From positions 62,001 through 126,000 of the forward strand of contig JAMWFC010000105.1 in the NCBI GenBank assembly GCA_027475525.1: DNA of 64,000 bases, read 5' to 3'. The notes beneath the pieces are model-generated. The model had not been told where the DNA came from, ran no database searches, and saw nothing but the letters and a program-made list of their open reading frames with translations. Below, in pieces: positions 20,405 to 32,329 of the stretch. This stretch comes from Macrolepiota albuminosa. Taxonomy: Eukaryota > Basidiomycota > Agaricomycetes > Agaricales > Agaricaceae. The stretch's first letter is position 1, and each line of letters starts with the position of its first letter. Position numbers and translations under genes: made by a program.

Positions 20405-22110
20405 AGGTTGAAAAGGTTGTTCTCAGCCTCTGCCATGGTGTCATAGATCCTGAACTTTCCAGAGAACTCATCAACAAAGGCTTGCTAGCAGGAGAGTGCC
20501 AGGTTGTTGGAGTCAAACTGGATGAGGGCCGTGTAGTAGTTGAAGGTGATCCCCTGGAGGTACAAGGCAGCAAAGGCAACACTGGAGCTGTAAACCTGGA
20601 ATGTAAGTGGCTTTGCCTGAAATGTATTAAGACACTGAGTTAGGAATGTACACCATTTCTGGGGGTCCCAGCCTGTAAACGCATCAGGCTTCTGAATATC
20701 CAGACGTCCTTTGCAGGCAAGGGCATTGTGGGCATTGTCCAGTCATGTGGTGTTGCAGAGAGGGGGTCCTGCATTGTAGTAGTAATAATAGTGGTTACAC
20801 CCCTCTTCTTGGAGAGGAAAGGCACTGAGTGCAGAGCCTCTTCTGGATGGCTCACCTGGGGATCTATGGCCTGGAGGTCTGTTGTCTCAAGGGGGTTTAT
20901 TTTTGTCAGGGGGAGGTCTGGGTCTCCATGCAGAGGGTGGTGGGGGTGGCAGGCATGGGGTTGTTCTTGGAGGTTGACCGGAGGCAGCGAAGGCAGTCGG
21001 GGAGGGTTTGGTGGTGCTGGGTCAACCTGTAGTGGGCCAGATGCTGGGTCGGGTGCTGGGTTGTGTAGAGGACGTTCAACTTGAGATGGTCAAGCTTGTA
21101 CCGGGGGCTGTGAGGGGTCATGACAGAAGGTTGGCTTGGGAGGGGCTGGAGCAGTCATAGGTGGCGGTGCTGGGGTCATCGTGGGTGCAGGGTGTTGTTT
21201 GTTGTCACTTCAAGTAAGCTTGTTGATATAGCACAGCATGTTGTCTGTACTAGGGATGTTGGCCTGGAGTCTTCTGAAAGTCACTGGGGGTGGGGGTCAG
21301 GCATTGTCTGCTCATGGGAGCAGTTCTAGGGGTCTCTGGGGCTGTTCCCAGGTCTTAAAGGTGCTAGAAACAGAGTTAGTCTTACAGCAAGTTGATAAGC
21401 CTACCATGCAAGCAGCAAGCTGATCAAATAGCCCTCCCATCAGGTTGAGAGACTGGAAGATGGTCAAGACATTCTGCTGTTCTTCCTACTGTCTTTGCTT
21501 TAGAGTTGGGACTCCAGGAGCTGTCAGGGTCGGTTTCAGAGGTTCCTATTAGATGTGAATTGAGCAACTGGGGTCTGCAGGGTTATTGAGAGATCAGGGG
21601 GAGGATGATGCATGGACTTTGTTGAGTAGTTGCTGCAGTTCCTTACAAAGGATCATGTTGCACCCATACTTTACCATAGTCTGCTCCAGAAGTTCTCCTT
21701 GAGTGAGCCAATTCTCAAATTTGAACAGTCCTCTGAAGTGCCTTTGAAGTTGTTGTGTCCAAATTCTATGAGTAACATCCTTGTCTGCTGCATAAAGTTC
21801 TCTGGCAAGATCTTGAGTGAGCAAAGCACTTTGTCTCATTGACGTTCGTACTCCTTGAAGCATTGTCATCCCATTGGCAATGGAGGGGTCTGTGCAGGTG
21901 GGGCAGCAGCTGGGTAGTGTCGAGGGGGGTAGTCATAGTTGGGAGGTCCACAGAGTTGGGGGGCAGAATGGGGGCAAAGAGACCTTTGCTGGAAAGAATC
22001 AGGCAAAGTCCACTGAGGATGAGTGGGATTTCCAGTAGACTCCTGAGAATGCTCTGGTACAAGAGGGCCTTCATGGGTCAGGCCATGGCTAGGTTGGATG
22101 GAGAGGCCCA
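20405..22110 (-). pseudogene. gag: Gag N-terminal half of element E
   Basis: Decayed minus-strand frames from about 22,100 down to the LTR A2 border, including a 91-residue piece at 21594-21869 (LARELYAADKDVTHRIWTQQ) and MAEAENNLFNL next to the border. A related gag lies at 26889-28524, which supports identity. The start codon is not clear. Confidence 0.65.
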
Positions 22111-22332
22111 GCTGGCTGAGGGCCCCAGATTATAGAGGGATGGATCAGGGGCCTAGTGGCAGTAGAGGCATTGGTGTTCATACAGGAGAGATGGATAGAT
22201 AGGGCAGGGGGTCTGTGCAGAGTAGTGGTTAGGGACCAGACATCTGTAAAGGTTGGTCTGGTAGCCCATGAGGTAATAGGTGTAAGTATACGTAGCCATC
22301 AAGAACGGTGTAAAGAGAGAGTTTTAATATTA

Positions 22333-23103
22333 TATCAGGTTCTGCTGAGTCAGAGGCTTTCTGGAAAAGCAACGCCCTTATGAGGTGGACTTGATCTATG
22401 TGTACCCAGATGTCTGGAACTCTGGATTGTGCTCCAGGATTCAAGATGCAAACAGGGAATTTCCAGAGTGAGGGACTTAGTCTGGAAATTGGGTGAAATC
22501 AAAAAGGATTAAATGAATAAGGTCGAGTCGAGAACTGGTGGTTCTAAGACAAGATCCAGTTAGTGAAGTTTAGGTTGTGAAGTGCATACCAATTTTAAGA
22601 GCACGTGAACAAATTGAGCATGCCAGTTGAAGCATGCCAGGCAGTGTGTACCAGTCAATCAAAGGATATGCAAGCAATTAAATGTAATATCAAGACTAGC
22701 GAATATAAGAAGGAGGCTACTCTATAAGTACTATGGGATTCTGAGATGTCTGGGACAAGTTCTGAGAGGCATTGAGTGATGGAAAGAGACTGTATACTAG
22801 AGATTGCACGTGCAGGGCACATGATCAATTGGCACAAAGGTAGACCGTGATGCATGATATATGATGGCCAGGTTAAATGGTGTGATCTGATCATTGATCA
22901 TGGAGAGTGGTTAGATTGTTGGGTAGTCCCAGGGTCTGTGATGCGGGGCTGTTGGGGGTACTGTGTGATGGCAGGCCTTGATGCTTGTGATGGTGGTGTC
23001 AGCGGTCATCATGGTGGGGAGTTGTGTTATGAAGTCAGAGGAGGGGCCCTGGATAGAGTTCCGGAGTGTCCCAGGGTGGTTCCAAGTGGGAGGGGTCATT
23101 ACA
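22333..23103 (-). repeat. 5' LTR of element E (771 bp)
   Basis: Begins TATCAGGTTCTGC (TG changed to TA) and ends GGTCATTACA on the plus strand. About 150 bp around 22,885-23,040 is absent from the 3' LTR, so one LTR has an insertion or the other a deletion since transposition. Confidence 0.88.
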
Positions 23104-23536
23104 CTAAGCACCGCTAGAGGGTGGTAAACTGATAAAAATGTAAGTAAATGCAGTGAATTGAATTGTATAGTAAAAAAGTCTATAATGATGCTGTCATGAA
23201 AATACTTCATCATTCCATCCTGTAAGCACTGCCACTGGCTAAAAGCATTATTCCAGATTGACTAATGCCAAGTGTCTGTGTAAATATATATATAGCCTTG
23301 GAGTGCAAGTGGCAAGATGCAGCAAGGTGTTAATAGTGGTGTGAAGAATAAGTAGTGCTATAAAAAGTGGTCTAAGAGTAATTGAAGTCTGTAGCTATGA
23401 GTTATTAGTGTAAAAATATAGGAAAAATAGTGCTGGAAGCGCTAGAGCATGGCGCTTCTGATGGTACCAGTGGACTAATGTGAGGTGTAGATATTGGTGC
23501 TATCTGTGGCCAGCCATAGTAGGAGCTCATCACTGT

Positions 23537-24840
23537 TGATAGCCCTGCGTACTTTTTACCTTGCTGAATATAATTTTCCAGGGTGGTGCAGTGTTCTCAT
23601 GTTATAGTATGCTCTATTTCACCACAGAAGTGGCAATTGTTGGATACAGGAGCATTAGCGATGTGGATAGTGGTGATACTGGTGGCAATCATAGTTTTGA
23701 TTTGTGTCATGGTGAAGGCAACAGCAGTGTTAATGGCAGCATTGAGGTCTTTCTTCTTGACAAAGTTGGTAGTGGAAGGAGCAGCAGGAGTTGGGATGAG
23801 AAGGATACTATTTGAGTGCTCAGATAGAGTTGTCCTAGCACATTGCATACCAATGCTGATGTTTGTGATGTCAGTAACCACATAAGATTCCTCAGAATAA
23901 TGAGTTAGTTGTACAATTTCTAAATGCCTAGCAACACAAATTCATAGCAATGTTGGGATGCCCTGCTGGAATAGGCAATGTTCCTTGTTAATATAGAGTT
24001 TGCTGTTCTATAAAGCCATCTGGTGACCTTCTGGAATTCCTGATAGTACATGGAGAAAGCGCCAAGAGAGTACATGCCATTGTTGAAAGAGTCCTGAACA
24101 AGTTTCTGGAATTCATTTACCGTGTACTGAGTAGCTTCTTCAGTACCAGGGTAGAGCTGGATAACTGCTGTTTTCCATTGCTTGTAGGTCATGCCAATAG
24201 CTGGTTGTGCACCAGGCATAGAAGTGGCAAACTCAGGAAGACCAGTCCAGATTTCTGCCATGTCATATGAAATATAGTGTGCTGTATATTCCTTCATTTG
24301 AGTGAAGTTGGTAATCCCACAGTCTCTAAACAGATATTCTAATTCCTTGAAGTATTGGAAGAGTTCCTGTGGCTTGGACTCATCTCACTTTGGTGCAGAG
24401 AAATGATTGTGTGGCAGCATGTGCTGGGAAGGCAGTTCTATAGTGATCGTACTGCCATGTAGAGGAAACAGTAGCAGAGATGGAGTTCTGAGAATTGGAG
24501 AAGGGGTTCTAGGAATTGGCAACAGAATAAGAGAAATAACAAGTCAGGAAAGAGGGGTTAAAGGAGTAGAAGGGATAACAGGTTGTGGTACAGCAAGCAG
24601 CAATACTAAGAGATCATTAGTGCTAAAATCAAGAGAATGCGGGAAGAGACCAGGAAAAATTGTCTACAGTGGCATTCTGTAGTTTCTGTATGAGAGAGAG
24701 ACCCAGTAAGACACTAGGTAGTTGAGGAGTTGATGGGTGAGAAGGGGCTATGCCTTCTGCCAACTGCTCTAGCAGACAGCATTTATGCTAGAGACAAGTT
24801 TCTGGCAGAATTCTGCTCTAAAATCCCTTGCAGTGGGCTC
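23537..24840 (-). pseudogene. gag: Gag of the decayed B element
   Basis: The minus strand reads NCHFCGEIEHTIT (knuckle region), NFVKKKDLNAAINTAVA, and a 125-residue capsid piece at 23920-24297 with WKTAVIQLYPGTEEATQY. These match the intact B gag at 62142-64000 (CHFCGEIGHTMT, DFVKKEELNAAITAAVA). Leftward the frame continues after the D/E nest at 10641. It lacks the CpG-rich codons of the intact copy. Confidence 0.85.
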
Positions 24841-24845
24841 CAATT

Positions 24846-26888
24846 TGATGATGCCTAAAAGTAGATTAGTAGCAGATGCAGTTTACAGCTACTAACCTGT
24901 ATAAAATATGTTTGAGCATGCTAAAGGTTGAGGGAATCCTGGGCAGTTCTCAGAAAACAAGTCAGAAACTGAGTTGAACAGCAATATTTAGTTAAAGTCG
25001 ATAATGATAGTCAGTAAGGATGGGCAGTAAGGAAGATGCACTAATGACAAAGTGCATCTAAAGAATAAGAAGAAGTAGATAGGAGTAAGTGCGGCAAAGG
25101 ATGCGGCAAGAAAACTAGAGGCTTAGCAATGACTAAGCTGCATGATGCCTGCCATAGGTGCAAGGCACATAGATTTCATAAGCGTAACTGCAACAAGCAG
25201 GCTAAGAGTGTTTACACAGTTGGTAACTATAAACTTAGTCAGCTCAAAAGAAATCTGAACCTTGAGGTGAACTGAGAGGTGTAAACTGGGGTACTCTGTT
25301 TTTTCTTTAACTAGTGACAACAATAAATATTTATAGTAAAATGAGTTCACCATTGCTAAGTGGCTAAGCATTGCCAAGGAGCAGTGAACTGAAAAAAATG
25401 TAAGCAGTTGCCATGCATTAAATTAAATATTGAGAAGTTAATGAGAATACTGTTTGTCTAAGTAAAGAAAAAGCACTAAGCAGTGCCAGGCACCAAAGTG
25501 AAATACCAGGCTGTCAGTCACAAAGAAATACTATCATTCCTACTCATATGTACTGCCACCAGCTAATAATACCATATGCTGCCTGAGTGATGCCATCTGT
25601 CAATGCTTGCCAACAGCATAATGCCTGCTATTACTTGTTATTCCAGCTGCTGTCAGCACTATTACTAATCGGTGATAGGCTTCTCCTCTGAATGAGTGCA
25701 TTAAGGGGCACACTACAGGCCTATGGACACTGGCCATACTGGAGACCCTAGCGATCCTCTCGGACACAAGATACCATGGGCCTTAGCACTCAGTTATAGG
25801 TGTTGTTTATCAGTCCAAACCACTATTATTAAGCCTTCAGCATACACCACTCATTGACTTTAAAGAATTAAGAGATCCAGGACTTATGGCACTAGCATGA
25901 TGGCAGAGAAGTGACTTTGATCAAACCCCAATCAGTTCTATAAAGGAGTTAGCATTAGGCACTGCCATTTGACAAGGCACTTCAATCAGAAGTCTAAAGA
26001 ACCAGCAATGACAGAACAGGATATATTCTAACCCAACATCTTATTCATCAAGAATTGATACAAGGTTTAGCGCTAATATTAGAACTCATGGCATCTGTCA
26101 AGGATTTTCTGACCATATCCTGTAAAGGCCTGGCCAATCGGAATGACACCAAAAAGTGAGCAGACTCATACAAGTTAAAGTCAGTTTAGAGTCGCTGTGG
26201 CTAATGGGCTATAACACCGTTGATCACCATTCCTCTATGTGTGCTGGTCACCGTTGACAGATTGCCGTTAATTGTAACCATAAGGAGAGGTGCTAATTGG
26301 TAGTGCCATATATGGACTTATTTCAGAAATATAGTAGCAAATTGTATAAAAAATAGCTACTCTGCATGTATATAGCAACGAATCGTGACCCTTAAGTATC
26401 CAAGTTACACTTAGCATTCAAATCGCACCAGCTTAGCCCAACATTGTCACCAAGTTGGGTGCTAACTTTGTTTATCTCATCTTCATTGTTTGTGGTGCCA
26501 CCTATAGGCATGTTACATTGCGCTATTCATCTTTATCTCTCTATATCTTTGCTTAGGCTGTGGCACTTACAGTTTGTCAGGTAGCATCCAAGGCACTATT
26601 TTCTAGCACGTTGCCCTATCATATTTGCTCAAGCATACCAGGACTCTGTCAGAACTCCTCCCAACTATACATGCCAGGTGCTGGAGACAGTGTTGTACTG
26701 AGTATATGTCCAGTGCATCCAACTATAGTTGGCATCATTATTGGGTACATTGCTTGCCATACATGGCCATTGGAAATGGCTTAAAATGGATAAATTGCAT
26801 GTGCCAAGTTCAGAATGAGTGTGGCAAGATGTCCAGAGCTGATGCTGAGCCTGCTGTTGATGCACCTAGCCTGTGTGGAGTTCTATCA
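24846..26888 (-). repeat. 5' LTR of the decayed B element, interrupted by LTR A3
   Basis: Begins TGATGATGCCTAAAAG and ends GTTCTATCA; collinear with the intact B LTR at 54633-55585 at several anchors (GCCTGCCATAGGTGCAAGG; TGATGCCATCTGTCA; CTGCTGTTGATGC). LTR A3 occupies 25673-26740. It adjoins B gag on the left, so it is the 5' LTR of the minus-strand copy. Right flank is E2 gag. Confidence 0.8.
25673..26740. repeat. Solo LTR of family A, copy 3 (opposite orientation)
   Basis: Begins TGATAGGC and ends GGCATCATTA, the reverse complement of copies 1 and 2. Target duplication TCGG (25669-25672) / TTGG (26741-26744), one CpG decay apart. Inserted in the B LTR at the site that reads GATCGG near 55,420 in the intact LTR. 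Confidence 0.9.
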
Positions 26889-28524
26889 TCAAATTGTTAG
26901 GAAAAGGCCTAGGATTTTGGGATTCATCGATGTAGGAGAGGGTATTCTCCAAAATGTCATTGTCATTGGGGGGTAGGGTTGTCTTTTGGGGGCAGAGAAT
27001 TGCCTTCTGCTACCTATACCCATGTGTTGAAGGTGCTGGGCACCAAGTAGGCCTGGGAGCAGGCTGAGAGCCTGATGGGGTGAGCAGCAAGTTGCTCAAA
27101 GAGGCCTCTGGTCAGGTTCAAGAATTGTAGGGTGGTGGAGGCAGCATTGAGCTCTTCTTGTCACTGTTGGTTTGGAGTGGGGAGTCTTCTTAGATATCAG
27201 TCTGGGGCTTGTCCCTCTGAATGTGGAAAGAACAGGCCAGATCCAAGTGGTCCTTGAAGCAGCAGGGATTGGGGCTGGTGTGGATTTCATTGATAAGGGC
27301 CCAGAGTTCACTCTGGAGTGCCAGGTCTATTTGCAGGGTCTTTTTGGTGTTGTTGGAAAAAGTTCTCTTCTGAAACTGATTGTGGAAATGTAGAAGGTGA
27401 TTGGCCTATTCTTCCAGAGTGCCCCAGAGGTTGTGGTTGCTGAGAGTGACTAGGAGGGCATGTGTGCATTGGGCAAATTCTGCAGGGGAGGTTTGGAGCA
27501 CACATAGCACCTCATCTTATTGTCAGAGGTAGTCCTCTGTCTGTTGTTCCAAAGGTCAGAGGTCAGGTCAGTGGAGCTGCCATGGGGTGGGGTCAGTTCT
27601 GGTAGAGAAGTTCAGGAGTTTTGGTAATTGATGGGAAATACTGAAGTTGGACAGGCTGAGGTTGTAAGGGCGACCTCTAGAGGCTGTGGCTCAGTCACAC
27701 AGCTGGCAGAGGGAGATCCAAAGTGTATTAGAATATATACTGACAATATCAAGGTAGCTACTCACCTGGCAGAGGGAGATCCAAAGAGAACAAGTCTGGG
27801 GATTCCCTATGCCAGGTTGGACACTTCTGGGGCCTCTGAAGCGTGGGAAACAACTGTACAGTACAACAAAACCTTAAAAACTCGAAAATTGACTAACCAA
27901 ACAAGTGTGCAAACAAGGGAGGAAAACTCCGGACTTTAGAAGTCAGAAAGGCAAACTCCGGCTTATCTAAGCAGCCTGGAGCGGTGCTGAAGGGCCCACA
28001 CTTGTCTGAGTGATAGCTAAAGAACCAGAGCACCTCAAAGGTTGAGAATAGTACTAACAGATAGTGTTGAAAAAGTAGTAACAGCAAAATGAGAGAATGA
28101 TAGAAGAAATAAGGAAGTGAATGAAAGGAGAGTGAAGAAATAAAGAGTGAAAAAAGAAAGGAATGAGGAGTCCCCTGACAGAGGTCAAGATGCAAATAGT
28201 CCTCTACTGGCAGGAGGCAGGGTGGCCCTCTACAAGGTTTTGAGGAGTCTCCTGGAGACTATTCTGTAGGAGCTGGAAGTGACAGAGAGGTTGGTATACA
28301 TCCACCAGTCCAGAGGGTGCAGTAGCTGGCTGGCAGAGGGTCTGTAGGCCCAGAAGCAGAGTGCCAGATAGACTCCAGAAATTAGAGGTGGGTATAGGAG
28401 TTGAGTGTGCTGTAATTGTATTGTTTGGGTATTGTGTGACTATAGATGTTGGTCTGGTAGCCCACAAGATAGTAGACAGTAGTGTATGTAAACATTGAGA
28501 ACAGAGTAAGAAGTCTTGATATTA
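26889..28524 (-). pseudogene. gag: Gag of chromovirus 'E2', interrupted by LTR C
   Basis: Parallel to E gag on the minus strand: the stretch around 27,080-27,330 (TLQFLNLTRGLFEQLAAHP-type) matches 21,400-21,500, and 28,200-28,520 matches 22,130-22,330. LTR C copy 2 splits it. The rest of the element is not seen in the window; B is inserted at its left edge. Confidence 0.65.
27663..28180. repeat. Solo LTR of family C, copy 2 (518 bp)
   Basis: Begins TGTAAGGGCGACC and ends CCCCTGACA with a perfect 5-bp duplication GAGGT (27658-27662 and 28181-28185). Inserted in E2 gag. Longer than copy 1 by about 210 bp. Confidence 0.92.
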
Positions 28525-29138
28525 TATCAGGTTTTACTGACAATAGAGGCTTCTGATAGCAAGCAAGTTCTTACTAAGCAGACTCAAAGTCTATGGGGTG
28601 CCTCCAAGCAACAATGGGACAAGCTCCAGGTAGGGCAGAAAGATCATGAGGTGAGAATTGGAGGGGAGACTGAGACTGGAAAATGGAAGAGAAGATTGAA
28701 GTGAGACTTAGTGAACTGGGAGACTTTGTGAAAAAAGAAGATAGATTGAGCAAGTTGTACAACATAGACAGATGAGTATAGAGGCAGAAGTTATGGCAAT
28801 ATCAAGACTACTATAATGAGTTGCTGGCTACAAGCTAAATACCTTCAATGGGCAAGATCTAGAGCATCTAAGTGAGCTCCAGGGTGGTGTTCTATGTGGT
28901 CAGTCCTGTGCAGTGTATTGTCTGGATACAGGTGTGGTGCCAGGAGGATTGGTCAGGGCCCATTGTGGCATTGGGGAGATTGGTTGGGGCCTGTCAGCTA
29001 GGTAGGCCTGTGTGCTGGAGATAATCAGTGGGATCCAGAGCTTGTGGATGAGCACCGGTACTGGCTATCTGGTTGGCAAGCAAGGGCGAGGTGCCAGAGG
29101 TGACAAGTGGTATGCCAGGGGGTAATGTATGGGTGACA
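28525..29138 (-). repeat. Probable 5' LTR of E2
   Basis: Begins TATCAGGTTTTACTGA, alignable with TATCAGGTTCTGCTGA of the E 5' LTR and preceded by the same gag leader (ATATTATATCAGG). Proposed end ATGGGTGACA at 29138. The inside is strongly diverged, so the end is tentative. Confidence 0.45.
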
Positions 29139-30610
29139 GGCTATAATAGGACACAAGCTGCACAAGCCACACAGGTTAGACTCCAAAGCATGTCACTAGA
29201 TGTTGATTGTTTGAATAAATATGCTAAGTAATCTTTCTGGGCTTGGAAGATTATTGAGGGCCAATTTTCTTTAGTGTTGTTCAAACAAGCAGTAGAAGCA
29301 ATTGAATCCAATGATAGCATAAGATCAGATACAGCCTGTTTCTATAAAGGTGGACAGTGTTGGGTGATATGCTTGTGTAAAATGTAAAGAATCATGTGTA
29401 TCATACTGTACATTCAAAACATCAAGAAATATCTATGCACATACCAGAGTCAAATGAAAACCAAAATCTCAAACTATGAATGCTCAAATATAAGTGGCAG
29501 ATAAGAGGAATAAAACTAGGGAAGCTATGGGACACAATGCAAAACAAGCAGGATTTTTAGAATAATCAGTGCAACATCCTTGCAAAGTGTGAACAATAAT
29601 GTCTTTCAAAATTTATCACTATCACCAGCAGCAGAAAGACCATAGGCAGTGATGAGCCAAAAGGAGTCAAAATGCAAAATACAATGCAATGTAGTCAGGA
29701 AAGAGGAAATCAAGGCAGCATTAGTTTTTGAGAATTTATTCAGGAAATCCACAAGTAGTGCATGACTGTACAGAAGGTGATCCAAGTCTAAAGCTCTGTA
29801 AATTGAGCACACTTCCACAATAGGCGTGTTCTCATTGACAGTGTGATTAATAATGGCCTTGCATACAATGTTCTTCAACTTCAGTAGGTCATCAAATGGT
29901 TCATATGTTCTACATTCATGACCAAGAGACACAGCACAAAGGCTATTTAATAGCTGATGTATTAAAACCATTTTGAGTATCAAGAACATTTGACTGTTTG
30001 TGTAAATCATGGCCTGCAATAGCTTGATACAGCATGTCAAACAAAAATGACAAGAGTGTAAAAGTATTCAAATCATCAAGCAAAAATAATGTTTACAAAG
30101 TTTTCAAAACGAAATCAGAAACCAAAGCCAAAGCTGTCTGGCCATGAATGGCAGGTATAGAAAACAAGATCATTTCAGAACAATTTTGATCTGTAGAATT
30201 GTCAGAGTGGGAAGCAGAAATTAAAAATGTGCAAATCATTATTGAGGGCAAGGCAGATGGAATTGGATGGGTCAAGAAAGTAGAGATCCTCAACAGAAAC
30301 TGAACATTGGCTGGTGGTAATGAAGTATTTGCAAAAATGTGCAAATCAGTTAAGACCAAGAGAAACAACAGAATTACTGCCAGGAAATATAACAAAAGGC
30401 AAGAGACAGAAAAATAAAATCTGGAGATGGAATGACATGACCAGAAATGTGGGCTGCCCACTGTGACCAGAAGACAATAATCCAAGCCTTGCAGAAAGGG
30501 TAGTAGAGAAACTGCTGAAGGTCACAGAGCAATCAAAGATGACAGAAAATGTAGATGAATCCAAGGTGACACTCATAAAAATGGAATGCTGTAACAGATG
30601 TTGAGAAACA
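29139..30610. other. Unrecognised AT-rich sequence
   Basis: No gene could be identified. A 144-codon minus-strand frame (29606-30040) and hydrophobic minus-strand frames at 30093-30690 show no familiar motif. The plus strand from 30,470 reads as charged helical fragments (VEKLLKVTEQSK). Probably old repeat. Confidence 0.4.
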
Positions 30611-30618
30611 TTGAGAGC

Positions 30619-31150
30619 AATGAGAAAGCACCAAGAAAGTAGCAAGGCTATCACAGTACACTTAAAAAGAAGCAGAAATAAAACAGACACTTAAAGAAAA
30701 AAGGGAAAACAATGACACATTTGAATAGAAAAAAGGGGTTCCAAAATGGAGACAAATTGGCAGACAAATGTTGAAACTCACTGAAGTTTACAGGCCATAA
30801 ACCCTCTGAAAAATAGTGGAGGGGTTTTGAAATAAGAATGTCATGTGATCAATTGTCAATCAAATACTGAAACCCACTGAAGTAGGTTGACAGCAATGAG
30901 AAAGCGCTAAAAAGGTGGCAGGGCTATTGCACAAGACTTAGAAAGGAGCTGAAACAAGCCAGAAGCTATTGGCAGGAGAAAAAAGAGTTCCAAACTGAAA
31001 ACAAATTGTCAGACAAATTTTGAAATCCACTGAAGCTCATGGGCCATAGACCGACTAAAAAATAGTGGAGGGGTTCTAAAACAAAGATGACATATGATGA
31101 ATTGTCAGATAAAAATTGAAACCCACTGAAGTTCACAGGCCATAAACCCA
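30619..31150. repeat. Diverged tandem duplication, about 276-bp unit
   Basis: Two units start AATGAGAAAGC at 30619 and 30895. Shared blocks include GTGGAGGGGTT and CAGGCCATAAACCC-type segments at a constant offset. Roughly three quarters identical by eye. Confidence 0.65.
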
Positions 31151-31159
31151 CTACTAAAG

Positions 31160-31531
31160 TAGCAGGAATCCGTCTAACAAGAGTCAGCAATGTTTATAAG
31201 GATAGCAATTCTTCTCAAGCTAGCAAGGATGGTAGTGGTTGTCATACTTGCCCAGAATACATGTCTAATTTCTTTTGCCCATTATGTATGTTCTGATGAT
31301 GTATTATCAGAGGTTAATGCACTGTGAAACTGTCAGCATATTTAACATTCTGATAGTGTGATAACAGAGATTACTACCCTATAACACTGTTAGCCACAGA
31401 ACAGAGCTACAAACTTGAAATACCTAGCCACCAGTGGCCAATGCAACTGGTCATTATATGTCATTTACACATACAATTAATCCAATCAGACTGAACTTGC
31501 TTATATGCATAAGAATTCTGGTACATATGGT
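31160..31531 (+). repeat. Dispersed repeat J, copy 1
   Basis: Closely matches 53810-54181 in the same orientation, from CAAGCTAGCAAGGATGG to CTGGTACATATG, then the flanks diverge. Contains two related 46-bp blocks beginning TTCTGAT. Could be an LTR; no TG/CA termini are obvious. Confidence 0.75.
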
Positions 31532-32300
31532 TGACCCATACCAACCTTTTAGGAGTGGCAGAATTCATAATAGCTACTGATGTATATAATCATTTGTACA
31601 CTTCCCTGCAATTCTGATACATATCTTACAAATTTCTCTCAATATCAGGGATTGCAACATCTTGTCTGAACCCTGACAATTCATTTCCTGATGAAATGGT
31701 ACTTGCTCTTCAGGAGAAAATTGAAGCAACAGATGCAAATCAGTCTGGGGCACAGAATGGAGTCCTTATGAAGGAGATGGTTACACAGACTCACAGTTAA
31801 TTGTTGAATGAACATAGTCAATAGGTAAATTGTGAGGATGCCAGGATAACAATGTTGATATAAGCAGATTGTTAGTTTGTCTTCACTAGCTCGAGACTGT
31901 AAACTGGAACATGATATATTTTTATGTGAGAAAAAACTAAGACTTTACTTCTACCCTCCCACTTCTTTATATGCACTGTCTCACTCAAAATAAGGTTTCC
32001 TTCTACCTCAATCTCTCCCCTATTCCTCCGATCGAGGCCCCAATCCTTCAATCAAAACTTCCCCCTATTCCCATATCTGTATAGTGGTAAGCGGACTCCG
32101 CTTACACTCGTCAACCTCCTGAAAAATACTCTAATTTGTGAGTGTCTGTTTTTCTTTCTTTTTCTTCTACTCATCCAACGCAATTGTGTCTTCCATTTCC
32201 TGCCCACTCTTCCATTTGTCATAATCAGTGCCATACCCTTGCCATCTGACAAGATACTACATTCCACAACCTCTTTTGCGTTTGTCCAATATACAGTCTA
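31532..32300. other. Unassigned sequence with a short gag-like frame
   Basis: At about 31,680-31,800 the plus strand reads FPDEMVLALQEKIEATDANQ and more, ending in a stop, possibly an exon of an element gene. 31,900-32,200 is pyrimidine-rich. Nothing else recognised. Confidence 0.35.
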
Positions 32301-32329
32301 TGAAATGCTCCAATTGTCTGTTTTCTTGC

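Larger units (their letters stand above)
11242..23103 (-). mobile_element. Chromovirus-type Ty3/gypsy element 'E', full length but decayed
   Basis: Two related LTRs (11242-11862 and 22333-23103) enclose, on the minus strand, gag, protease, RT, RNase H, integrase and a chromodomain. CTAAG sits immediately outside both ends (11237-11241, 23104-23108), a perfect 5-bp target duplication. A polypurine tract lies next to the left (3') LTR. Two family A solo LTRs add about 2.1 kb, so the original element was about 9.75 kb. Stops, frameshifts and CpG loss are widespread. Between pol and the 3' LTR lies an antisense accessory gene. Confidence 0.93.
10646..23532. repeat. Solo LTR of family D, split by element E
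   Basis: Left part 10646-11241 begins TGATGATGCCC; right part 23104-23532 ends GAGCTCATCA. CTGT lies on both sides (10642-10645 and 23533-23536), a 4-bp target duplication, and the outside sequence is collinear B gag. Chromovirus E (11242-23103) is inserted in it. The left part holds degenerate GCTAAGAGGTG repeats (about 10845-10975) and a GA run at about 11053-11067. Confidence 0.8.

Noticed and set aside
29606..30690. Minus-strand frames of 114-144 codons
   Set aside because: Hydrophobic or nondescript translations with no motif, in an AT-rich repeat area; not supported as genes.
32080..32120. tRNA-like TATAGTGGTAAGCGG segment
   Set aside because: Only the D-arm resembles a tRNA; no anticodon or T arm follows.
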